DNA of 22,108 bases. Source: SIG510 sp045540975 (GTDB lineage Bacteria; Bacillota; Clostridia; Oscillospirales; JAAYXM01). Each line of letters begins with the position of its first letter. The first letter of the stretch is position 1. Position numbers and translations under genes: made by a program. Below are positions 1 through 5,615 of this stretch, piece after piece. Where the stretch lies: contig JAZQIE010000156.1 of NCBI GenBank assembly GCA_045540975.1, positions 1-22,108 of the forward strand, written 5' to 3'. The notes beneath the pieces are model-generated. The model saw only the letters and a list, made by a program, of their open reading frames with translations, did no database searches and had not been told where the DNA came from.

Positions 1-68
1 AACCCTGCTCCGCCGGCACCTGCAACGCCGCAATCCTTTAAAATTTTTTTAAGATTCACCAGATTCAT
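1..68 (-). CDS. PduS/RnfC-like electron-transfer protein, N-terminal fragment (runs off the window)
   Basis: Only the first 22 codons are present. They read MNLVNLKKILKDCGVAGAGG and continue A-G. The G-V-x-G-A-G-G-A-G stretch is the start of the glycine-rich nucleotide-binding motif (usually followed by F-P-T) seen in RnfC, in complex I NuoF-like subunits and in the microcompartment cobalamin reductase PduS. The ATG at 68-66 lies 5 nt after the EutN-type stop codon and is preceded by GGAG at a good distance, so the two genes are co-transcribed. Beside a EutN/CcmL shell protein, a PduS-like role (feeding electrons to a cofactor inside a microcompartment) is the likeliest, but this is inferred from 22 residues and context. 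Confidence 0.55.
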   Translation of the reverse strand, partial: MNLVNLKKILKDCGVAGAGGAG

Positions 69-73
69 TTATA

Positions 74-343
74 TCAATCTCCGAGTTTTGAGAAATTATC
101 TACAATTCCAACAATAGCCGCATCAACAGGAGTGTTTTCCACACCGCAGCCTATTCGTGCGGCGCTTCCTGTTGCAACAAGAACAACTTCACCAACGCCT
201 GCGCCGATGTTATCAATAGCAACTATTTTTCTTTCGTCTTTATCCATAGATTTGAGAATTTCAACAATCATGAATTTGTTTCCGATTAAATTTTCGTTTT
301 TGCGTGTTGAAACAACACTGCCTACAACTTTGCCAATAAGCAT
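74..343 (-). CDS. EutN/CcmL family bacterial microcompartment vertex protein
   Basis: This 89-residue protein matches the length and pattern of the EutN/CcmL/PduN family, whose pentamers cap the vertices of microcompartment shells. Visible hallmarks are the N-terminal M-L-I-G-K-V-V-G-S-V-V-S-T, then A-I-D-N-I-G-A-G-V-G-E-V-V-L-V, G-S-A-A-R, and the C-terminal P-V-D-A-A-I-V-G-I-V-D. The start was chosen at 343 because AAAGGAC lies just upstream. A longer reading frame reaching 502 runs through the hairpin-rich repeat and is not credible. It is followed after 5 nt by the PduS/RnfC-like gene. The cargo enzyme of the microcompartment lies outside the window, so the substrate cannot be named. Confidence 0.92.
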   Translation of the reverse strand: MLIGKVVGSVVSTRKNENLIGNKFMIVEILKSMDKDERKIVAIDNIGAGVGEVVLVATGSAARIGCGVENTPVDAAIVGIVDNFSKLGD

Positions 344-377
344 GAAGTTTTCAGTCCTTTCATAAAAGGATAATAAT

Positions 378-478
378 GCGGCTGTAAGCCGCAGCGATAT
401 AAATCTCTTGCAAGATTTTCGATATGTCATAAATGACTCGATATGTTGCTGACGCAACGAGATTGATATCATATCGAG
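378..478. repeat. Chain of short hairpins separated by CGATAT boxes
   Basis: Small perfect inverted repeats follow one another: GCGGCT/AGCCGC (378-392), AAATCT/AGATTT (401-418), GTCAT/ATGAC (426-437) and TTGC/GCAA (446-457). The word CGATAT recurs between them at 395, 420 and 439. The last unit is enclosed by a wider inverted repeat, CTCGATATG (437-445) with CATATCGAG (470-478). It lies between the divergent EutN-type and DUF4886 genes and encodes nothing plausible. It looks like a dispersed palindromic intergenic or MITE-like element, although only one copy is in this window. Confidence 0.6.
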
Positions 479-515
479 TTTGACCGAAGGGAAACACATC
501 AATTTTGTCCCGAAC

Positions 516-544
516 TTGACAGAATCATATAAGGGATGTTGAAT
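516..544 (+). promoter_or_regulatory. Possible sigma-A promoter for the DUF4886 gene
   Basis: TTGACA at 516-521 is followed after 17 nt by TTGAAT at 539-544. The -35 box is perfect and the -10 box weak. It sits 28 nt before the start codon and just outside the hairpin chain. Confidence 0.35.
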
Positions 545-571
545 GATGTAGAAAAAAGGAGTAGTTAAAAA

Positions 572-1297
572 ATGAATGTTTTATCAATAGGAAATAGTTT
601 TTCGCAGGATGCTCAAAGGTATTTGCATCGGATTGCAAAGGCTGACGGATTTACTCTCACCACATTCAATCTTTATATAGGAGGATGTCCTCTTTCGCTT
701 CATTATAGAAATATGATAAGCGAGGAAAAAGCTTATATGCTTGAAATGAATGGAGAAAGTACAGGTTTTAAGGTGTCATTAAAGGATGCACTTTTAAATC
801 GTGATTGGGATGTTGTAACAGTTCAGCAGGTGAGCCATCAAACGCCTTGTTATGAAACATACCAGCCATATCTTGATAAAATAGTTGAGTATGTAAGACT
901 ATGCGTGCCTAAAGCAAAAATTGTAATTCATCAAACATGGGCGTACGAACAAGACTCTCATCGTCTAAATGTTGAAATGGGATATAACCATCACGGAGAA
1001 ATGTTTAAAGATATAGAAGCATCATATGAAAAAGCGGCTGAAGAAATCAATGCAGATTTAGTTATACCGTCAGGAAAAATTTTTCAAAGACTTATAGAAT
1101 CAGGAATAGAGAAAGTACATAGAGATACATTTCATGCAAGTTTAGGTCTTGGCAGATATTCACTTGGATTGCTTTGGTATTCTATCCTTTCGGGTAATGA
1201 TGTGAAGAACAATACATTTTGTGATTTTGATGAAGAAATTTCTAAAGCAGATATTGAAATAGCAAAAGAATGTGTTGCAGAAATCTGTGGTCTTTAA
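572..1297 (+). CDS. DUF4886 domain SGNH-type hydrolase
   Basis: A 241-residue protein with the layout of DUF4886, a branch of the SGNH/GDSL hydrolases. The N-terminal block I is S-I-G-N-S-F-S with Ser9 as the likely nucleophile. D-V-V-T-V-Q-Q-V-S-H-Q near residues 80-90 corresponds to the conserved central block of DUF4886, and D185-T-F-H188 fits the C-terminal D-x-x-H catalytic block. Family members are thought to act as carbohydrate esterases, but the substrate is unknown. There is no signal peptide, so a cytoplasmic role is expected. AAAGGAG at a good distance supports the ATG at 572. Codon use is AT-rich like its neighbours up to 2847 and unlike the rest of the window. Confidence 0.85.
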   Translation: MNVLSIGNSFSQDAQRYLHRIAKADGFTLTTFNLYIGGCPLSLHYRNMISEEKAYMLEMNGESTGFKVSLKDALLNRDWDVVTVQQVSHQTPCYETYQPYLDKIVEYVRLCVPKAKIVIHQTWAYEQDSHRLNVEMGYNHHGEMFKDIEASYEKAAEEINADLVIPSGKIFQRLIESGIEKVHRDTFHASLGLGRYSLGLLWYSILSGNDVKNNTFCDFDEEISKADIEIAKECVAEICGL

Positions 1298-1316
1298 AAC
1301 ATATATTTTTTATTCT

Positions 1317-1422
1317 TAACTTGTCACAAACCTGTACCCAAAAAACTGGGCATCTAAATTATACAGTCTTTATAAAACATTAGTTGGAAATAAAATTGTT
1401 CAATACCTATAGGTGTTGACAA
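1317..1422 (+). repeat. Conserved leader copy A, upstream of the M55 peptidase gene
   Basis: The leader carries the ordered words TAACTTG (1317), GGCATC (1349), TACAGTCTTTATA (1362-1374) and GTTGACAA (1415-1422) ahead of the ribosome-binding site. The same words in the same order precede the lipoprotein gene (2318-2399). Spacing between the first and third word is 45 nt here and 43 nt in the other copy. This copy has about 30 extra bases after TACAGTCTTTATA. It may be a shared promoter/regulatory leader or remnants of a mobile-element end. Confidence 0.5.
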
Positions 1423-1440
1423 AAAAGTGGGAGGTATTTT

Positions 1441-2271
1441 ATGTATAAAAAAATTCTTCTTGCGCTTGACCTTGAAGGTGTAAATAATGTTTGCGGCGAG
1501 CCTTATTCAGGAATTTACCGCGGAAGCGAGGAATGGGAGACGGCACGTCATCAGGCTGCGCTTGAAGTAAACAGTGCCGCTCAGGCACTGTTTGATGCAG
1601 GTGTTGAAAAAGTAGCCTTGTGGGATAACCACGGCGGCGGCAACAATATCGTTCCCCATGAGTTGGATGAACGCATTGAGCTTATCGAAGTTGATAAGAA
1701 CTTGCCAAGAATGTATTTTGCTGAAAACGAAGGCTTTGACTGCATATGCTTCTTTGGCTATCACACCATGGAAGGTACATTAGGCGGCGTTCTTGCACAT
1801 ACTATGAACAGTAATGTAAATCAGCACTATAAACTTGACGGGAAATACATAGGCGAAGTGGATATAGATTCATACATAGCGGCTTCTCATCATATGGCAT
1901 CGGTGTTTTTTGCGGGAGGGGACATTACCTGCAAACAGGCACAGCGTTCAATCCCCCATTTGACTATGGTTGTCACAAAAAAGGAAATTTCACGTAACGA
2001 GGCAGAATATACAGATAACAATCTTCTTTTTGAGGAAATAGGCAAAAAAATTACGGAAGCTGTAAAGACAGAAAAACCAATATTACCGTGCTCTTTCCCT
2101 GCAACATTTGAAAAATCATTTAAGCGTACCGAGGATGCAGCAAAATATCTTTTGCGACTCCACGAAAATAACATTGATGCAGATTATCCGGATGACAACA
2201 TTTTGGGGAAGGATGCCCACACAGTTGTTTCCAAAATTCACAACATATCTGAATTTATAATTTGTATATAA
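1441..2271 (+). CDS. M55 family metallopeptidase (DppA-like D-aminopeptidase)
   Basis: A 276-residue protein of the zinc-dependent M55 family, whose model member DppA of Bacillus subtilis releases D-amino acids from short peptides. The metal-binding pattern is visible in order: D10-L-E12 near the N-terminus, H64 in D-N-H-G-G-G, H108 in F-F-G-Y-H, and E139 in I-G-E-V-D, the site corresponding to the family's GE motif. The conserved L-A-H-T-M-N-S-N stretch follows H108. No signal peptide is present, so it acts in the cytoplasm, probably on peptides taken up or recycled from the wall. GGGAGG precedes the ATG. It lies alone in a plus-strand run with the DUF4886 and lipoprotein genes, with no visible peptide transporter nearby. 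Confidence 0.9.
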   Translation: MYKKILLALDLEGVNNVCGEPYSGIYRGSEEWETARHQAALEVNSAAQALFDAGVEKVALWDNHGGGNNIVPHELDERIELIEVDKNLPRMYFAENEGFDCICFFGYHTMEGTLGGVLAHTMNSNVNQHYKLDGKYIGEVDIDSYIAASHHMASVFFAGGDITCKQAQRSIPHLTMVVTKKEISRNEAEYTDNNLLFEEIGKKITEAVKTEKPILPCSFPATFEKSFKRTEDAAKYLLRLHENNIDADYPDDNILGKDAHTVVSKIHNISEFIICI

Positions 2272-2317
2272 TAAAAAGCACCAAATTGGGAGTAATGTAA
2301 GGTATAATTTCAACTAC

Positions 2318-2399
2318 TAACTTGATACGAGTTTTCACTTGAAAATTGGCATCCGGATGATACAGTCTTTATAGAAAGCGTGTCGAATATTGTTGACAA
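2318..2399 (+). repeat. Conserved leader copy B, upstream of the lipoprotein gene
   Basis: TAACTTG (2318), GGCATC (2348), TACAGTCTTTATA (2361-2373) and GTTGACAA (2392-2399) appear in the same order as in the leader of the M55 gene. GTTGACAA starts 24 nt before the ATG here and 26 nt in copy A. No similar block precedes the DUF4886 gene. Confidence 0.5.
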
Positions 2400-2415
2400 T
2401 AAGGAGAATATATTT

Positions 2416-2847
2416 ATGAAAAAAGTGCCGGCTATTTTATTATGCATTTGTATTATTCTTTGTGGCTGCTCAAAAAGTGATCATATAAGCAATGAGAAGT
2501 CAGATTATCAAAGTATTCATTCAGAAGAAACAGAGACTGTAAATGTTTCAAATGAGGACGGTATTCCCGCTAATTTGAATGAGGCATATAAACTTCTTGA
2601 CGAAAGCTTGTCAGATGAAGATATTGCGTATATAAGGGATTGCACCGAAGAAGATTTAGTGATGATGCATTTTAGTCTGGGTCTTTGGATTAGAAATAAT
2701 TGGATATACCCGTCAAGTGATAAAATAACAAAAGAATTTGTCACGAGAGGCATCAATCATGCGGATGATATATCGGGATTTATCATTAAGGGATATAGGT
2801 TATACTTAAATGGACTTCCTTGTGAGATCAATGAAATAATAAATTGA
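2416..2847 (+). CDS. DUF6794-like lipoprotein
   Basis: A 143-residue protein that starts with a lipoprotein signal: basic MKK, a hydrophobic stretch, then L-C-G-C with Cys18 as the probable lipidation site. A polar, Ser/Glu-rich linker follows to about residue 45. The C-terminal part (I-P-A-N-L-N-E-A-Y-K-L-L-D, then L-G-L-W-I-R-N-N-W, and a final Y-R-L-Y-L-N-G) resembles the DUF6794 family, a small domain of unknown function. AAGGAG at 2401 supports the ATG at 2416 over the in-frame upstream start at 2380. It is the last AT-rich gene, and composition changes immediately after its stop codon. Confidence 0.7.
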   Translation: MKKVPAILLCICIILCGCSKSDHISNEKSDYQSIHSEETETVNVSNEDGIPANLNEAYKLLDESLSDEDIAYIRDCTEEDLVMMHFSLGLWIRNNWIYPSSDKITKEFVTRGINHADDISGFIIKGYRLYLNGLPCEINEIIN

Positions 2848-2903
2848 TTTTTGGCCTTGCGGCAACGAGGTCTATCTCATATTACGAGAAGGAGGTGGGG
2901 AAG

Positions 2904-4142
2904 GTGTCGGCATACAACGAGCTGGTGAAGAATTTCGAGCGCATTCGCGCGTATATGCGCGAGTTTTATGTGTACGGCTTTAAGAGTCGTGAGGAATACA
3001 ACCGAAAAAGCGCGCGGACCTATGACGATGAGCGGCGCAGGATGGAGAGTTGGCTTGGGGATTACATGAGTTTTGCCCGCACGCCCGAGGGGAAGAACGT
3101 GTTTCTCTCGGTGGACAGCCGTGTGTCGCAGCACAACCCGTTTTACAAAGCCTTCAAAGCCAAAAGCTTTACCGACGGTGACATCACGCTGCACTTTCTC
3201 CTGCTTGACCTTCTCTCCGCACCCGAGACCGCATTGTCGCTTGCCGAGATTTTGGAGAGAATCGATGCAAAACTCTCTCTCTTTACCGCGCCGATGGTGT
3301 TTGACGAATCCACCGTGCGCAAAAAACTCAAGGAATACATCGAGCAAGGGATTGTTATCGGGGAGAAGCACGGTCGGAAACTGCTGTACCACCGCGCGCC
3401 CGATGTTCCGATTGATACCCTCACCGATGTGCTTAATTTCTATTCCGAGGTGGCGCCGTGCGGTGTTGTGGGCTCCTACCTGCTCGACAAACAAGAGCGG
3501 ACCCCCGACCGCTTCGGCTTTAAGCACCACTATATCACCTCCGCGATTGACAGCATTGTGGCCGAGCGTTTGTTTTGCGCGATGCGGGAGAAACGGTTTG
3601 TCACGGTACGGAATATGAGCCGCCGAAGTGATGAGCCGCGCGAGAACAAAATCGTCCCCTTGCGTATCTTCATCAGCGTCCAAAACGGCAGGCAGCATCT
3701 CTTGGCATATCAGCCGGATTTTGATTGTATCAAATCCTTCCGTATGGACTATCTCTCGGATGTCAAACTCGGAGCGCCGTGCGAAAATTTTGATGCACTC
3801 CGCTCAGAACTTTCCGAAATGCAAGGGAAGATGTGGGGCGTGACCGCATCCCGAAACCGCTTGGAGCACGTGGAGTTCACGGTTTGTGTCGCGCCGCATG
3901 AAGGGCATATCATCAACCGTCTTGAGCGCGAGAAACGAATCGGCACGGTGGAAAAGCTCAGCGACTCTGCCTACCGCTTTTCCGCGGATGTGTATGACAT
4001 CGGTGAGATGATTCCGTGGATTCGCACCTTCATCTGCCGCATCACCGACCTTCGCTTTTCCAACAAAGCATTGGAGGCGCAATTCAAACACGATTTGGAC
4101 GAGCTTTACCGGATGTACGGGCTTGAGGAGGTGGAGGCATGA
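2904..4142 (+). CDS. WYL domain-containing transcriptional regulator (first of a pair)
   Basis: A 412-residue protein with the WYL-regulator layout. An N-terminal helical region contains a winged-helix-like part near residues 80-160 (D-E-S-T-V-R-K-K-L-K-E-Y is the probable recognition helix). The WYL sandwich follows (around L-L-A-Y-Q-P-D-F-D-C-I-K-S-F-R-M-D-Y-L), then a C-terminal WCX-like part ending I-C-R-I-T-D-L-R-F-S-N. WYL domains are ligand- or nucleic-acid-sensing modules found in regulators of defence and RNA-repair loci. The GTG at 2904 was chosen because AAGGAGGTGGGG lies directly in front; an upstream TTG at 2844 would overlap the lipoprotein gene. It overlaps the second WYL gene by 4 nt (ATGA). 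No clear promoter lies between 2848 and 2903. Confidence 0.85.
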   Translation: MSAYNELVKNFERIRAYMREFYVYGFKSREEYNRKSARTYDDERRRMESWLGDYMSFARTPEGKNVFLSVDSRVSQHNPFYKAFKAKSFTDGDITLHFLLLDLLSAPETALSLAEILERIDAKLSLFTAPMVFDESTVRKKLKEYIEQGIVIGEKHGRKLLYHRAPDVPIDTLTDVLNFYSEVAPCGVVGSYLLDKQERTPDRFGFKHHYITSAIDSIVAERLFCAMREKRFVTVRNMSRRSDEPRENKIVPLRIFISVQNGRQHLLAYQPDFDCIKSFRMDYLSDVKLGAPCENFDALRSELSEMQGKMWGVTASRNRLEHVEFTVCVAPHEGHIINRLEREKRIGTVEKLSDSAYRFSADVYDIGEMIPWIRTFICRITDLRFSNKALEAQFKHDLDELYRMYGLEEVEA

Positions 4143-5041
4143 TATTCCACGAGATTTACTCTGCCTACTACAACGCGGTTGCGCGGATTCTCTCCGCGGT
4201 GCAAGACGGGGAGGCGGACGAGCGCCGTATCCGTGAAATCGTGTCCGAGTATGCCTTTGGGGAGAGTATGCTGACCGTACTGCCCGCGCTGAAAGGCGAG
4301 AAATGGCAGCTGCTCAAGGGGGCGAAAACCCCGCTTGTCCACAAACCCACCATGCCGCTCACCCTTCTGCAAAAGCGCTGGCTGAAAGCGATTTCACTCG
4401 ACCCGCGCATCCGACTTTTCGGTGTGACCTTCCCGAATCTCGACGATGTCGAGCCGCTTTTCACATCCGAGGATTATCGGGTGTATGACCAATACGGCGA
4501 CGGGGACCCGTTTGAGGACGAGAGCTACATAAGGCGATTTCAGACCATCCTCTCCGCGATGAAGACGGGGCAAAACATCAAACTCGAACTGGTCAGCCGC
4601 ACGGGACGGACAATTTATGCGCGCTGCATCCCGAAGCGGCTGGAATACTCGGAAAAGGACGATAAATTCCGTCTGGTTACCTCGGGCTGCCCGTTTGTGC
4701 GGACGGTCAACCTCGCGCGCATTACCAAATGCAAGCCCTACCACGGCACGGACGTTATCGACTCGCCGCTTCCCGAAACCGACTACGCATGGATTACCTT
4801 AAACATCCGTGACGAGCGCAACGCACTCGAGCGATGCATGATGCACTTTGCACATTTCGAGAAACGCGCCGAGCGGTCGGGTGACCGCTACCTCCTGCAC
4901 ATCAAGTACCCGCGCGACGATTTGCCCGAAATGGTCATTCGCGTGCTCTCCTTCGGCCCGATGGCGGAGGTGGTGGGGGATGACACCTTCAAAGCGAAAA
5001 TCATCGAAAAATTAAAGAGTCAAAAAAGCTGTGAATTTTAA
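4139..5041 (+). CDS. WYL domain-containing protein (second of a pair)
   Basis: A 300-residue partner of the preceding regulator, translationally coupled through an ATGA overlap. The N-terminal helical part (residues 1-100) contains L-L-Q-K-R-W-L-K-A-I-S-L-D-P-R-I-R-L-F, common in clostridial WYL pairs. The WYL sandwich follows at about 135-210 (I-K-L-E-L-V-S-R-T-G-R near its start, then F-R-L-V-T-S-G). A C-terminal WCX-like part ends V-L-S-F-G-P-M-A-E-V-V. No strong DNA-binding helix-turn-helix is obvious, so it may act with the first protein as a heteromer. Its stop codon lies in the loop of a strong terminator, which separates the pair from the structured RNA and DUF2828 gene downstream. 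Confidence 0.82.
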   Translation: MIFHEIYSAYYNAVARILSAVQDGEADERRIREIVSEYAFGESMLTVLPALKGEKWQLLKGAKTPLVHKPTMPLTLLQKRWLKAISLDPRIRLFGVTFPNLDDVEPLFTSEDYRVYDQYGDGDPFEDESYIRRFQTILSAMKTGQNIKLELVSRTGRTIYARCIPKRLEYSEKDDKFRLVTSGCPFVRTVNLARITKCKPYHGTDVIDSPLPETDYAWITLNIRDERNALERCMMHFAHFEKRAERSGDRYLLHIKYPRDDLPEMVIRVLSFGPMAEVVGDDTFKAKIIEKLKSQKSCEF

Positions 5042-5057
5042 TTCGCAGCTTTTTTTC
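5022..5057 (+). terminator. Intrinsic terminator after the WYL pair
   Basis: GCTGTGAATT pairs with AATTCGCAGC (one G-T pair), flanked by a run of A before and seven or more T after. The stop codon of the second WYL gene lies at the loop. Confidence 0.88.
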
Positions 5058-5081
5058 CGTGATGGTGGGAAAATTTGGCGG

Positions 5082-5087
5082 TATACT
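5082..5087 (+). promoter_or_regulatory. Probable -10 box for the structured RNA
   Basis: TATACT lies 9 nt before the first base of the first RNA module (5097), so a transcript would begin almost exactly there. The -35 region (around 5059-5065, GTGATGG) is poor, so a second factor or a weak promoter is likely. It follows a terminator, so the RNA should have its own start. Confidence 0.5.
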
Positions 5088-5093
5088 AAAGTC

Positions 5094-5590
5094 ACAAAAG
5101 GCGCACACTGCAACTTTGAAAATTCGGGGGCTAAGACTTCTCTGAACCCCCGGGGTAACCCGATGCGCCTTGTAAAGATGCACGCAGCAATATACGGAAA
5201 ATGCCCTGGCTCCAAAAAAGGAGTACCTGCCTCATAAGCAGGAGAGGTTGGGTGAAAGCCCCAACGGGAGGTAACGCGCATCTTGTTTTTTCCCGCGAAA
5301 GATGTCTGCCGCAGAAAGAATTCCTCACGGCAAAGAGGAGCTATCGAAAGATAGACGGGAAACGTCCGAGACGGGGCGGTGACGGAGATTGTATCCGCCC
5401 ATTCGTCCCGCCACGGGCGAATTACCAACGCCGCAAGGCATCTTGAAACGCCCCCGCGGCCGAGCGGGGACCTCGAAATCCCCGTGACGGTGGGTTCAAC
5501 TCCCACCCGGGTCAATTTGAAAGGCACGAACAGCAACATCAAACGAACAGATTCTAATCTTGAAACAGAGATTAATTGTTGTGTGCCTTG
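5094..5590 (+). ncRNA. Structured RNA: four stem-closed modules plus a T-arm-bearing tRNA-like segment, upstream of DUF2828
   Basis: No credible ORF covers this stretch. Four modules each open with AAAG and close with CTTG through pairing ends. Module 1 (5097-5172) is AAAGGCGCA/TGCGCCTTG; module 2 (5174-5285) AAAGATGC/GCATCTTG; module 3 (5298-5445) AAAGATG/CATCTTG; module 4 (5520-5590) AAAGGCAC/GTGCCTTG. The stem bases differ between modules but stay complementary. Inside are many perfect hairpins: CGGGGG/CCCCCG (5125-5152), CCTGC/GCAGG with loop CTCATAA (5226-5242), CTATC-GAAA-GATAG (5341-5354), GGGCGG/CCGCCC (5374-5400), ATTCG/CGAAT (5401-5422) and TAATCT/AGATTA (5555-5574). Between modules 3 and 4 lies a T-arm, GGTGGG-TTCAACT-CCCACC (5489-5507). 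It ends 25 nt before the DUF2828 start with no terminator, so it may be a leader or a processed RNA. Y-RNA-like function is inferred. Confidence 0.7.
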
Positions 5591-5615
5591 TATCATGAAA
5601 AAAGGAGTGAGCTTC

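Noticed and set aside
344..502. N-terminal extension of the EutN-type ORF
   Set aside because: It crosses the hairpin chain, while the family starts exactly at the ATG at 343 with its own ribosome-binding site.
2844..2903. TTG start for the first WYL protein
   Set aside because: It overlaps the lipoprotein stop and has no ribosome-binding site. The GTG at 2904 follows AAGGAGGTGGGG.
2877..3698. 273-codon minus-strand ORF opposite the first WYL gene
   Set aside because: The opposite strand carries the WYL protein with a perfect ribosome-binding site; this frame has shadow-type composition.
5201..5275. tRNA-Met gene
   Set aside because: Only the anticodon-arm-like hairpin fits. The D-like loop is all A with no GG, the T-like loop is not TTCRANY, and no acceptor stem forms.
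5446..5519. Functional tRNA gene
   Set aside because: The T-arm is canonical but there is no 7-bp acceptor stem, and the D-like and anticodon-like stems share the same G residues.
5379..5615. Upstream in-frame extension of the DUF2828 ORF
   Set aside because: It runs through the T-arm and RNA modules, has no ribosome-binding site, and the family begins at the ATG at 5616.
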